Assembly (NCBI GenBank): GCA_002005505.1
Contig: KV908409.1
Span: forward strand, 110,001 to 130,000
Reading direction: 5' to 3'
Length of the DNA: 20,000 nt
Origin: Botryococcus braunii
Lineage: Eukaryota > Chlorophyta > Trebouxiophyceae
Shown here: piece after piece, positions 1 to 20,000 of the stretch
How the letters are laid out: each line of letters opens with the position of its first letter
How positions within the stretch are numbered: position 1 is the first letter of the stretch
The notes under the pieces: model-generated
Told to the model about the DNA's origin: nothing
What the model saw: only the letters and a program-made list of their open reading frames with translations
Database searches by the model: none
Position numbers and translations under genes: made by a program

Positions 1-24
1 CGACAGGCATGAACCTTGCTTTAC

Positions 25-177
25 CTTCCAATGCAAGGGGGCATTCTTCCTGTTTTAGGTACTCCAATATGCGTGTCAGGGTCATCATATGCTTGTTAGC
101 TTCCCTGTTCGTGTAAAGGTTTGTCTTTGCAAGTGTCCTAAACATCTGATCCAAAAGAAATACCACGTCGGAGTACA
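25..177 (-). CDS. Possible further RRP12 exon
   Basis: A 51-codon open stretch on the minus strand that reads like protein (FLLDQMFRTLAKTNLYTNRE, then ILEYLKQEECPLALE). It is bounded by an AG at 179-178 and a donor GTAAAG at 24-19. Its position downstream of the clear RRP12 exons, and a loose helical resemblance to the middle of RRP12, suggest it belongs to that gene. I could not find the exon or exons that should link it to the exon ending at 1382. The polypyrimidine tract before its acceptor is poor. It could instead be chance. Confidence 0.35.
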
Positions 178-1381
178 CTCAAATGGTTGGCATGGTTGAC
201 TAGGCAAGGTTCTCATTCGCTAGCTAGTGTTAATGAAATACGTATCAATGGACTTGCTGATGAACTTGACATAGAAGACAGCAAATATAAACCATGCCTG
301 ACTTGAACACATGCAAAGCAGCTCTGTTGGAGCCCCATATGAGTTAACTCTTGGGAGTAGATGCTGGATGCCTCTGAGACAAGTCCTTGCCAAACATGCT
401 GAATGGCCCATAGAGGTATGTATCAACATCTAACCAAAATAGATGCCGCCCTTGCAAGTCACCCGGAAAACCTCGGGAAAGACTTTAAAGTACATATGCG
501 ATTCTCCACACTCACGCCCAGCAGTGCTTCAGTGGTAGTGACAAAAATGAGTCCTCAGAGGCAGTCAAGCCTATTTGGTTCTCAACAACGAATTTTTGCT
601 GTCATCATCAGCACTGCTTAAGTACCTCAAATGGCATTGGACCTGTCTGGGGGATGGTCCAAAGATAGCAAACTCATATTCCTTGCCTCAGTTTCCCAAC
701 ATGTCCACACTGCGCGAACGCTCGGTTGGAGCTTCGATCAGAATGTTGACATATCCTCACCGGCAGGACAATGCAATGCGCAAATCAAAATATGCTTTTA
801 ACTGCATCAATGGCCAATGATAATGAACAGTGCCTCCACTGACCCCAAAGGTGCAGAGCTGCCATGCCAATCGCTCTTGAAGATAAGTGAAACTAACAAT
901 GAACATGACTCAAACCTTGCCTCAAACCTGGTGGAGGTCAACAACTGTCCATTCCCACAAAACCACCTGCCCATCCTGATGCTTTAGCTGATCCATCCCA
1001 GATTGCTTAAACAGTGGTGCTTACTCCCATAATAAACAGCTGAGCCATGTTGGGGCGACAGCTGGGAGAGTGACTTGCACAGTGCTGTGCATATGCAAGG
1101 CATTCCATTGTAATCACATAGGCATAGCAATCTGCCTGCTACTTTAGATAATTAGACAAGATAATTAGATAATAATAAGATAAAGTCAGACAGTAATTTT
1201 AAGGTACTATGCAGGAGGGAAGACTGGCCAAACTAAAGACCATCCAAGTTGGTTCAGAGTACCATACTGCCACCCCCGGTTCAGAGTGTTGCAAGGATGA
1301 ATATGAATGGCAATCAACCAAACCAGGGCTCGGAAGGCCAAAAGGACTTGAGGGTGGGAACGCCTACATGATGCCTGATAC
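178..1381. other. Unassigned stretch, probably RRP12 intron plus unrecognised exon(s)
   Basis: No open reading frame here can be tied to RRP12 or to anything else. The family would need about 100 more residues between the exon ending at 1382 and the candidate at 25-177, so one or more diverged exons may hide here. A 60-codon open stretch on the minus strand around 980-797 (contains STRFEARFESCSLLVSLIF) is the longest candidate but does not resemble RRP12. Bases 1145-1190 are AT-rich low-complexity repeats of GATAATTAGA type. Confidence 0.5.
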
Positions 1382-7325
<5,944 letters not shown>

Positions 7326-7614
7326 CACGTCGAAACAACTGTTTTCCCAGGTCAGGAAAACCACGACGTTAGAACAAATGCAGCATATTGGAGCAATTGT
7401 TTTTATTTTGCTCGGTCAGAGCAACGTGGTTCTCGGCCAATCCGGGTACCGGGAATTGGGACGGTACTGCAGGCGGCGGAAGTACAGTAATTGTGTACCG
7501 CTAAGTCACTTGCCGATCTACCCCACTGGAACTCAAATCGCACAAAGCTGTCGGACGGTTGATCAGGGACAACAAGGTCACTCTAACCGCTCGGGAAACC
7601 CGAGAGAAATCGAG
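7326..7614. promoter_or_regulatory. Divergent promoter region between RRP12-like and RAD54
   Basis: These 289 bp separate the proposed ATG codons of the minus-strand RRP12-like gene (7325) and plus-strand RAD54 (7615), so both 5' UTRs and both promoters must be here. No TATA box is obvious. The frame of the first RAD54 exon stays open upstream to an ATG at 7378, so a 79-residue longer RAD54 N-terminus is formally possible but would leave almost no room for a promoter. Confidence 0.6.
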
Positions 7615-13240
<5,626 letters not shown>

Positions 13241-13470
13241 ATTGCATTCTCAATGGAGGTTCACTTAATCATGTCCACCACATGTGGCATGTACATTGGA
13301 ATTTAGCCAACATATGTCGCACAAAAAAGTCCTTTAGTGACGAACATTACAACTTCACACAGGTCTGTGTGCACATCCTGGGTTCAAGAGTACACACGAG
13401 CAGTGATGGGCAGCTCTCAAAATTGTGCTAGAGACCATGGCACATATAGTCCGGTGTACTTGGTCATTAG

Positions 13471-14468
13471 TTAGTCTTCATCGCTGTCATCATTTATGTC
13501 AAACGCTTCTAGAAGTCGTAAAGCAAAGTTTGCAGCAGCATGACGGCGCTTATCATCAGGCATGTCTTGCAACTGCTCTCGAATACCGGCTGCTTCAGCA
13601 AAAAGCTTGTCCACACTATCTTCTGCTTTCTCGTTATCCTCATCCAAAAGGTTGAACGCACTATCCTCTGTAGCCCTCTCTGTTATTTGCAAAGTTGTTG
13701 CAGGCCCTAGGCCCTCTGAAGCAGTATTTTGGTCCTGTTCTGCATCGATAGACATGCATGGCATTTGAGGAAGCTTTTTCCTCACCAACCCTGGCCAAGC
13801 ATGGGCTTGAAGAGCATCAACAACTCGGGCCATCCCCTGCTGTTCGTCACTCTGTGCCAGCTCCTTGTCAAATTCTTCATCTGCAGCACTTACTTCCACA
13901 TATTCGTATTGTTCCTGCACGTCCAAATGGGAACTGATCGCAATCGAGAATGTAGCTAAAGCCTTTGGGAGTGACTCCATGGGTAGTCCTCACCTGTATG
14001 CACCACTCTTTAGCTTCCACACTCCATGATGGTGACATGGCACTATCTGTCGGAGAGATCAAATCAGCTTTGTTTGCTAAACACAACTTTACATCTACGT
14101 TGCTTGTGTCTGCCGTAGACTCAAAATCTTTAACCGCCTGCGAAGACAATTGTCAGGTATGGCGAATATCTTTAGTCAAACTCAAGTGCAAAAAATTTAG
14201 GGTTTTCACAGACCTGGAACGTCTCTTCATTCCGTACATCAAATACGAGTACAACGGCTTGTAAAGCCGGATACTCTTGCAAACCAGTTATGGAACTCGC
14301 AGGAATAGATGCCACATATGTTGAAGCCGTGTAGTATTTGGTCTCAAATGACCATTGCTGCCAATCGCTGCTTGCGTTCAAGGCTCCAACTAACCGCCCG
14401 ATCACGGATTTCTTGCCTACCTGCGGAGCGCCTACAACAAGTATGCCAACGCATCCTGCTTCCACCAT
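13471..14468 (-). CDS. AAGAB: Alpha- and gamma-adaptin-binding protein p34 (AAGAB / Irc6-like), three exons
   Basis: Exons 14468-14214, 14137-13994 and 13914-13471 join in phase 0 with GT-AG introns, giving 280 residues from ATG (14468) to TAA (human AAGAB 315). Family role: cytosolic chaperone that binds AP-1 gamma and AP-2 alpha adaptins and helps clathrin adaptor complexes assemble. The N-terminal domain is Rab-like: GAPQVGKKS at residues 13-21 occupies the P-loop position, and an NKAD motif (residues 107-110, in KLCLANKADL) matches the GTPase G4 box. The middle SVEAKEWCIQEQYEYVEVSA matches human QKAQEWCIKHGFELVELS, and ARVVDALQAHAWPGLVRKK follows. The C-terminal helix VDKLFAEAAGIREQLQDMP, ending in an acidic DDSDED tail, matches the adaptin-binding end of the family. 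It is convergent with RAD54 (230 bp apart). Confidence 0.9.
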
Positions 14469-14540
14469 GTTACATTAGGCTCAAAGCAATGTTTGCCTTC
14501 AGATGGGCTAAGTTGGTTGTGAGGAGGGTTGTCGTTACAC

Positions 14541-14733
14541 TTGCCGTCCGGCCGGCCCCCGGGGGCGGCCCCCGGCTGGAGGCTCCAGCAAACATGTGGG
14601 TCCCCTATTTGGTTCCCCACGGGCCTCGGGTGAACCGAGTCGGGTTTTCGCCGACACTCCCCCAAATAAATAAGTAGTAGATAAGTAGTAGTAAATAAGT
14701 AGTAATTAGTTAGTAGTAAATAAGTAGTAAACA
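14541..14733. promoter_or_regulatory. GC-rich palindromic block and TAGTA-rich repeats upstream of AAGAB
   Basis: Just upstream of the AAGAB start, 14541-14579 contains GGCCGGCCCCCGGGGGCGGC-type self-complementary sequence. From about 14668 to 14733 there are irregular repeats of TAAGTAGTA. Position makes this the likely 5' UTR and promoter of AAGAB; no defined promoter element is recognised. Confidence 0.5.
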
Positions 14734-14735
14734 AG

Positions 14736-15286
<551 letters not shown>

Positions 15287-15312
15287 TTAATATCACCTTT
15301 AGTATTTGGCCC

Positions 15313-15564
15313 CTAGAATCCGCGTCCTTGCATGATGGATTTTTGGTATGCGGCTAGAATAGGCTTCACTCTTAATTCCAAATAAGCACAATGGGTTTGC
15401 AGCTGGTCCGCAGATTCAGTAGGCAGTGTCCCCTTTGCCAAAAGCGTTTTATAGTCCCCAAGTAAGTATATTTTCGTTGCGCAAACTGGAACTTCGCCGG
15501 TTTTAACTGTTGAACGTAGTATTGCGCAAGCAACCAAAGGCCCCCAAAATCTGAGTTCCTTCAC
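15313..15564 (-). CDS. Hypothetical protein or exon
   Basis: An 83-codon ORF with a normal amino-acid mix, ending in LELRVKPILAAYQKSIMQGR. It begins with ATG at 15564 and stops at 15313, next to the CT tract. I do not recognise a family. It could be a small gene, a terminal exon, or part of a transposon. No splice partner was found with confidence. Confidence 0.35.
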   Translation of the reverse strand: MKELRFWGPLVACAILRSTVKTGEVPVCATKIYLLGDYKTLLAKGTLPTESADQLQTHCAYLELRVKPILAAYQKSIMQGRGF

Positions 15565-15613
15565 TTAGGCGCGCTGGAACGCACAACCCACATGCTTTAA
15601 GCCCGGTCCCCCA

Positions 15614-15850
15614 TCAGACAACTAGCATTGCCGGGCCCGTGTGCCCAACCTCGCCTCTAACAAGGAGTAAAGCCTCAAATAAGGCCAGCCTACCACATTG
15701 AAAATGCATACTTACAACACTGTAGCTCCAAATGTGGAACTGAAAAGTGCTGAAAAGCCGTGATTCGCAACTTAACCTTGGAACTGCTACAACGGAGCCA
15801 ACATCCGGTACCCCACCATCCCCCTCCACGCACGTTTCCTCCACTCCCAC
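15614..15850 (-). CDS. Hypothetical short ORF
   Basis: A 78-codon ORF starting MGVEETCVEGDGGVPDVGSV. There is a possible donor GTTAAG inside it (near 15772-15777). It lies upstream of the 15313-15564 ORF on the same strand and might be an earlier exon of the same unit, but no clean join was found. No family is recognised. Confidence 0.2.
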   Translation of the reverse strand: MGVEETCVEGDGGVPDVGSVVAVPRLSCESRLFSTFQFHIWSYSVVSMHFQCGRLALFEALLLVRGEVGHTGPAMLVV

Positions 15851-16027
15851 ACAAAGACTTTGCTTACTTTTAATTTAAAAGTAAATGCACGCGGACCCAA
15901 GGCTGACCGGTTGTAGTTGGGCTACCCTTCTCTGCGGCTTGCGTCTTCACCACTCTGGTTTGTGCCCAAGATTTATTCGGGGCATCGAGCTAAGCTTTTG
16001 GACTGAAGTAGCCCACGTGGAGTACAC

Positions 16028-16358
16028 GTGATGGTACTGCCAGGTCCGGGCAACGCCTTTCAAGGGGTGCAATCCGCGGTTGAAAAATCGATTGTACTTA
16101 TTTGTTTGGCGGAGTGCCGAGGACTCCTCTGGTCAGCAGTGCAGTGTTTGGTTGCCGCGCCTGCACCCTCATCAGCTCCCCAGGTTCCCCCTGAGCATCG
16201 TTTATGGAACCTGTGCTGGTTTGATCGTGTGGGGGCCAACGGTCACATTGTCAGTCAAACACGCTGCTTCTGTGGCCCAGGCGCTCATTGATGCTGTGGT
16301 AGCCTTGATTCAGCGTTCATTGATGCTCGACACCCACATGCAGATCTCCTCTTTCTAA
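16028..16358 (+). other. Overlapping orphan ORFs of unknown function
   Basis: Two overlapping plus-strand frames are open: 16028-16291 and 16080-16358. The second holds a hydrophobic stretch (LSIVYGTCAGLIVWGPTV) and a helical end (AASVAQALIDAVVALIQRSL) that look like real protein. Neither resembles a family I know. A frameshifted relic is possible. Confidence 0.25.
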
Positions 16359-16467
16359 GAAATCGGTTTGGGACCTGCGAAGTCATTTTCACATAACGGA
16401 CCCTGCCGCCCCCTTCAGCTGACCAAGCTTTGTTGGCCTTTAAAGTGGTCCAAATCCAGAAGGACCT

Positions 16468-16752
16468 GGATTCCAGTTCATTTTACAGGGAGAGACAGTG
16501 GTTTTGGCCCTTTGCAGCAGACCCTGGCTGGATTGCCCAAAAAACCACGGGGGCAACCAAACCCTAACCCAAACCACGGGATCACTAATTAGTGATCCCG
16601 TGGTTTGGTTAGGGTTAGGGTTGCTAGTGATCCCGTGGTTTGGGTTAGGGTTAGGGTTGCCCCCGTGGGTTTTTGGGGCAATAGGAAACCCAGCCAGAGT
16701 CTGCTGCAAAGGGCCAAAACCACTGTCTCCACCTCTACGATGAACTGGATCC
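16468..16752. mobile_element. Foldback (inverted-repeat) element with telomere-like core
   Basis: The left arm (about 16468-16568) and right arm (about 16640-16752) are imperfect reverse complements. They share GACAGTGGTTTTGGCCCTTT, GCAGCAGA(C/T)-CTGGCTG and CCACGGGGGCAAC; the right arm has about 10 extra bases. The centre 16569-16608 is a perfect 40-bp palindrome around CACTAATTAGTG. It is followed by a near-tandem copy of AGTGATCCCGTGGTTTGG starting at 16591 and 16626, each followed by TTAGGG units. No protein is encoded. It resembles a MITE or foldback transposon; target-site duplications were not identified. Confidence 0.85.
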
Positions 16753-16849
16753 CCCTTATAAGGACACTTCCCTACTGCCCTCCACCTATCTTGCTTCCAT
16801 TACGTAGACAGTCCCCCTTCAGCCCGCATTCTACAACTGCCTTCAACAA

Positions 16850-18106
16850 CTGCCTTGGCTGTCAGGGAAGTCTACTGCGCCGTTGACCCAGATTTCGATG
16901 CAGCGCCCTATGACGATCCTGATTTTGTCCGAGGCAAAGTGCAAGCCCAGCGCAGTCCCAACTTTTGTGTCAGCACAGACAGGTGGAGCTTATTGACGAC
17001 CCCGCTCGTTCGGATCTCGACCCTGCTGTGCTACAATGTCTCACACAGCAGGGAGTGACTGACTTGCTGCTGGCTCTAGATCTACCGGTTCCCCATTTGC
17101 AACAACTGATGGCCCCGGGGATATTCTGCTGCCGCCTTCAAGAATTGCTTTTAATCCCCATCTTCCAGCATGGATCCCAGTATGTAGGGATTTCCCGTAT
17201 TGCTTGAGGCAATTGGAATTTGTCGGCCGGCATTATGCCCTTCCCAACGGCCCCGAGCGGTCCTTACCTCTGCTTGTCAGGGTGTCCCGGGTACCCAGGA
17301 TCCAGTCTGTGTTGAATCTGATATCTGTACCATAATCAGAGATTTGAATTCGAAGTTGAACGGTATGAGCTAGACGGCTCCGCCATCCACAGGGCGACAC
17401 TGCCCTATCAGGATCGCAAAGGATCCCTTTAGGACTCGTCCTAAAACTCCTTTGGAATATTAGGAGTGCTTTCCAGCTCAGGAGCTAGCTGGAGGGTTGT
17501 CCAAGTTGCACGCCACTTGCATCGTGGCAGTACCGGTCCCAGCGCCGGGCTGTTCCATATCGAGCACAGACGCACCCCGTCGGGGTACCCACTTGCACGT
17601 TCTCGCTGGTACCCACAGCACAACAACCAGCCTTTCCCACCCCTGTCCCTGGCCGGGAGCACAGTTGTGCAGACCTCCGCGTCCACGTATATAGAGGGCC
17701 GTGACGTTTACCTTTACAGGAGGGTCGTGGTTACCTCGACACCATTGGCTTGTCACCGCTCACCGTCGCCAATCTGCAGCACTTTGTGGTGGGTGGGGCC
17801 GCCCCACGCGCTGCGCTAGACAAACACAACCGCTATACAGTCTCGATGGTGGGTCGACAGCCGCCCGGGGCCTTCCAAGCCTTTTCATTTGACGAGTGTT
17901 GGACGGATATATAATCCGTTGAGCGACCGGCTGTCCGGCATAGACTAGCGAGGGACGCAGGTGGGGCTGGAGGGTCGTGGAGGGGCCGAAATTCGACCGA
18001 AATCCGCCCCCGCCCCAATGAAAACGGCATGTGCGTTCCCGCAAACCCTGTGCTTCCTTCCCGCATGCGCATTAATGTTCGGCTGCAACCGCCACAAACC
18101 CAATAG
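16850..18106 (+). pseudogene. Frameshifted coding relic of unknown family
   Basis: Protein-like segments follow each other on the plus strand but in changing frames. About 16850-16977 contains VDPDFDAAPYDDPDFVRGKV. About 16977-17160 contains DPAVLQCLTQQGVTDLLLAL. 17207-17335 contains FVGRHYALPNGPERSLPLLV. 17329-17432 contains FEFEVERYELDGSAIHRATL. About 17443-17729 contains LFHIEHRRTPSGYPLARSRW and STYIEGRDVYLYR. 17705-17914 contains GYLDTIGLSPLTVANLQHFV and NRYTVSMVGRQPPGAFQAFS, and after an in-frame TAA (17912-17914) that frame stays open to 18104. I do not recognise the family. A decayed transposon or accessory gene, or sequencing errors in a real gene, would both fit. Introns are less likely because the breaks lack clear GT-AG sites. 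Confidence 0.45.
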
Positions 18107-18442
18107 AGGGACACTGGCCAGCTTCGTGGCTACTTCCTCCCTCCCTAAAAAGCGGGGTCAAGGCTAATAGCTCCCGTCCACAGCAGCCGGTCGCTAAAAA
18201 CTTTGAGGGGTTATCCCGTAAAGTTGCATGCTGATCATCATGATGCACTGGCCTTGTTGAAGAGACTCGAGGCCCGGGGGCTTTAAAAAAATTAACCAGG
18301 CCATTGTCGGATAAGTAGATGCGGAGAGATATTATGACGTCATGCGTTGGATCAGTTTGATTATTGCCGCTGTGGGTCACCAGCTGGCTGCTGACCGGGT
18401 GCGACTCGCAGCTTGAAACATCTGGGTTAACCCAAACGTTTG
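18107..18442. other. No gene seen
   Basis: No convincing reading frame or repeat was found between the coding relic and the first copy of the direct repeat. Confidence 0.5.
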
Positions 18443-18615
18443 GGGCGTTGAAACAATGCAATTGGGCCGGTCTTCTTGATCCCACTTTCAAGGAGAAAAG
18501 TGTAATAAAAGGAAAAGAGGAGGAATTACAACTGTCCAGCCACTAGCGGCTGATGAGATGGACTTCCATCTCTGTTCGAACGGCTCCCACTTTAACATTA
18601 AGAAGGAGAGGAACA
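18443..18615. repeat. Dispersed direct repeat, copy 1
   Basis: Shares GGGCGTTGAAAC, ATCCCACTTTCA-GGAGAAAA, TGTCCAGCCACTAGCGG and TGATGAGATGGA, in the same order, with 19198-19340. The match continues more weakly through GAAC-GCTCC and GAGGAAC. Confidence 0.8.
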
Positions 18616-19174
18616 TGTCGTAGGACAGGCTTCACTCCTGTGTTGGCAGAATGAAGTCGGGGGTTGAGTAATTACTCGACCCTTTTGAGGCTTTACAAGA
18701 AAATCCAGGAGTCCCACCCAAACTTTCAGTTACAGGTACGGAACTGTGAACATCAAGCTCAGCATATATATAATATTCAACATCCCGTGGAAGGTATCAG
18801 GGGTTAATAGTTGGGGTTTTCCAGATAGCATGGCTGTTCTTTTTTTTTAAAAGGGGGTGGGGGGTGGGGGATGTACCTGTATGTATGGGAACTAGGGGAA
18901 ATCGTCTACATATACTACGTCACACTCCATAGTAGGGCTTCGGGTGGGCACGGGCCCAGGGATGGTAGGGGGTGAGGCAACGGGATGGGTGGGTATGGGG
19001 GTGGGGGAGACATGTGGCTGCTGATTGGATTGTGGGATTCGGGCGTACGACGCTGAATTTTCCCAGTCTATGGTGTCTGTCCCGGTACCCCTCAGATAGG
19101 CACCCACACTTTTTTCCTCGAGTTGAACTGAAATAGTTGAAGTGGGAGCTGTTCGAACAGAGATAGGATTCCAC
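18558..19174. mobile_element. Candidate inverted-repeat-bounded insertion
   Basis: 18558-18596 and 19136-19174 are about 39-bp inverted copies, with core CTGTTCGAAC(G/A)GCTCCCACTT on one side and its complement on the other. They enclose about 540 bp. The left arm overlaps the end of direct-repeat copy 1, and copy 2 begins 24 bp after the right arm. Between them lie an A/T and G-rich tract (18839-18870) and a Pro-rich minus-strand ORF. No transposase is seen, so a non-autonomous element is the most that can be claimed. Confidence 0.45.
18892..19107 (-). CDS. Hypothetical proline-rich ORF
   Basis: A 71-codon ORF inside the inverted-repeat interval, rich in Pro, Thr and Ser in the middle (PTPIPTHPVASPPTIPGPVP) and ending VVYVDDFP. 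The composition partly follows from the underlying G/GGT-rich DNA. No family is recognised. Confidence 0.2.
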   Translation of the reverse strand: MGAYLRGTGTDTIDWENSASYARIPQSNQQPHVSPTPIPTHPVASPPTIPGPVPTRSPTMECDVVYVDDFP

Positions 19175-19197
19175 TACTGTACACTACTCACGTGCAC

Positions 19198-19340
19198 GGG
19201 CGTTGAAACATTGGGCTGGTCTTTTTAATCCCACTTTCAGGAGAAAAATGAAACATGAGGACAGGAAGAGGAACCGCAAGTGTCCAGCCACTAGCGGTTG
19301 ATGAGATGGAACAGCTCCAACTTAAACCAGGAGCGGAACT
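19198..19340. repeat. Dispersed direct repeat, copy 2
   Basis: Second copy of the 18443-18615 repeat, same orientation, about 80 percent alike by eye. Relative to copy 1 it lacks about 15 bases after GATGAGATGGA. Confidence 0.8.
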
Positions 19341-19491
19341 CTACTACCGATCGGCCGACCGAGATGAGGACCGCGGGGATCTAAATGTCGGATGCTCGGT
19401 CAGCCGAAGAAGTTACATCTGCAGCTGGAAGCGGTGAAGGGCACCAGGAAATCCTCCGGTTCGAGAATGCGGAAAGGGAGCTGCTCGCCCT
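19255..19491 (+). other. Overlapping short ORFs after direct-repeat copy 2
   Basis: One frame (19255-19437) reads DEMEQLQLKPGAELYYRSAD and a second, shifted frame continues with protein-like SAEEVTSAAGSGEGHQEILR and FENAERELLALSA. This suggests a broken coding remnant. No family is recognised. Nothing convincing follows until 19827. Confidence 0.2.
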
Positions 19492-19826
19492 CAGCGCTTA
19501 AAAACGGTCCTATGAACATGCGCACTCCTCACAACCTCACTGGCACAGCTGTAGCAACTGGATTTTAAAGACTTACTTCTAGTGAAACTGGCTGTGATTT
19601 TTCTAATAGGCAGTGGTAAGTTCTCTCGCTTCCTTTCCGTCCTTAGCCAAGAGGCATGCATGATGCTACACATAGATTTGCGTCATAAACACATAGACTT
19701 TTCTTGTATTTGAAACCTTTACACCATGCACTAGTATATTTAGACAAGGTACACATTTGAAAGAGACGATGGTTGTCTTACCTTGCGGATGCGGGACCAC
19801 AAGGGAAATAGAGGTAGTCTAAAGCT

Positions 19827-20000
19827 ATGCCTGTGCGCCGTTGCAGCCACATGTATCCTTTGATGACTAAAAATTGGGGCTTCAGGGCTAACATGACAAT
19901 TTTGAATTGTTATAACGTCTCTGCTGATGGCACTGGAGTGTACGTCTTCGTCAACAACCCCGACAACTCGGGCGACAACTACAAAATCAACCTATCCGGC
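19827..20000 (+). CDS. 5' part of an unidentified ORF, cut by the right edge
   Basis: An open frame starts at ATG 19827, right after an in-frame TAG, and is still open at 20000 (58 codons). The end reads NVSADGTGVYVFVNNPDNSG, then DNYKINLSG, which looks like genuine protein with beta-strand character. Possible starts are 19827, 19848, 19863 or 19893; or the true exon may begin within the stretch. No family is recognised. Confidence 0.4.
   Translation, partial: MPVRRCSHMYPLMTKNWGFRANMTILNCYNVSADGTGVYVFVNNPDNSGDNYKINLSG

Noticed and set aside
7378..7614. Upstream in-frame ATG that would lengthen RAD54 by 79 residues
   Set aside because: The extension does not resemble RAD54, and it would leave about 50 bp for two promoters. 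MKRK at 7615 resembles the basic N-terminus of other RAD54 proteins.
18892..18920. YVDD-like residues near the end of the Pro-rich ORF, suggesting a reverse transcriptase
   Set aside because: A four-residue match with no other reverse-transcriptase motif around it.

Overview
This is eukaryotic nuclear DNA, shown by many short exons joined by GT-AG (and two apparent GC-AG) introns, very large dinucleotide microsatellites, and no operon-like packing. The organism cannot be named from the window. The RRP12-like protein reads closest to the plant form as I remember it, and short CCCTAAA-type and TTAGGG-type telomere-like runs occur. A green-lineage alga or plant, or another protist, would fit, but this is inference.

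Three conserved genes can be assembled exon by exon with consistent splice phases. (1) Left third, minus strand: the 5' half of an RRP12-like (NUC173/HEAT repeat) ribosome-biogenesis gene, eight exons from 7325 down to 1382, 586 codons; the rest runs towards and past the left edge. (2) Middle, plus strand: a complete RAD54 homologous-recombination translocase, 17 exons from 7615 to 13240, 770 residues, all SNF2 helicase motifs present. It is divergent from RRP12 across 289 bp, which probably form a shared promoter. (3) 13471-14468, minus strand: a complete three-exon alpha/gamma-adaptin-binding protein p34 (AAGAB/Irc6-like), convergent with RAD54.

The introns of the two large genes hold compound (GT/CA)n, (GA)n and poly-G/C tracts up to about 640 bp long. 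A roughly 550-bp (CT)n block lies upstream of AAGAB and ends the conserved gene region.

The right quarter (about 15.3-20 kb) looks different: no conserved gene is recognisable, and it holds short orphan ORFs. It also holds a 285-bp foldback element with telomere-like repeats and a 40-bp perfect palindrome at its heart, and a multiply frameshifted coding relic on the plus strand (about 16.85-18.1 kb). Further right are a direct-repeat pair, an inverted-repeat pair around 600 bp, and a reading frame that leaves the right edge. This is probably transposon or other accessory DNA in decay. The best candidates for something undescribed are this relic and the foldback element.
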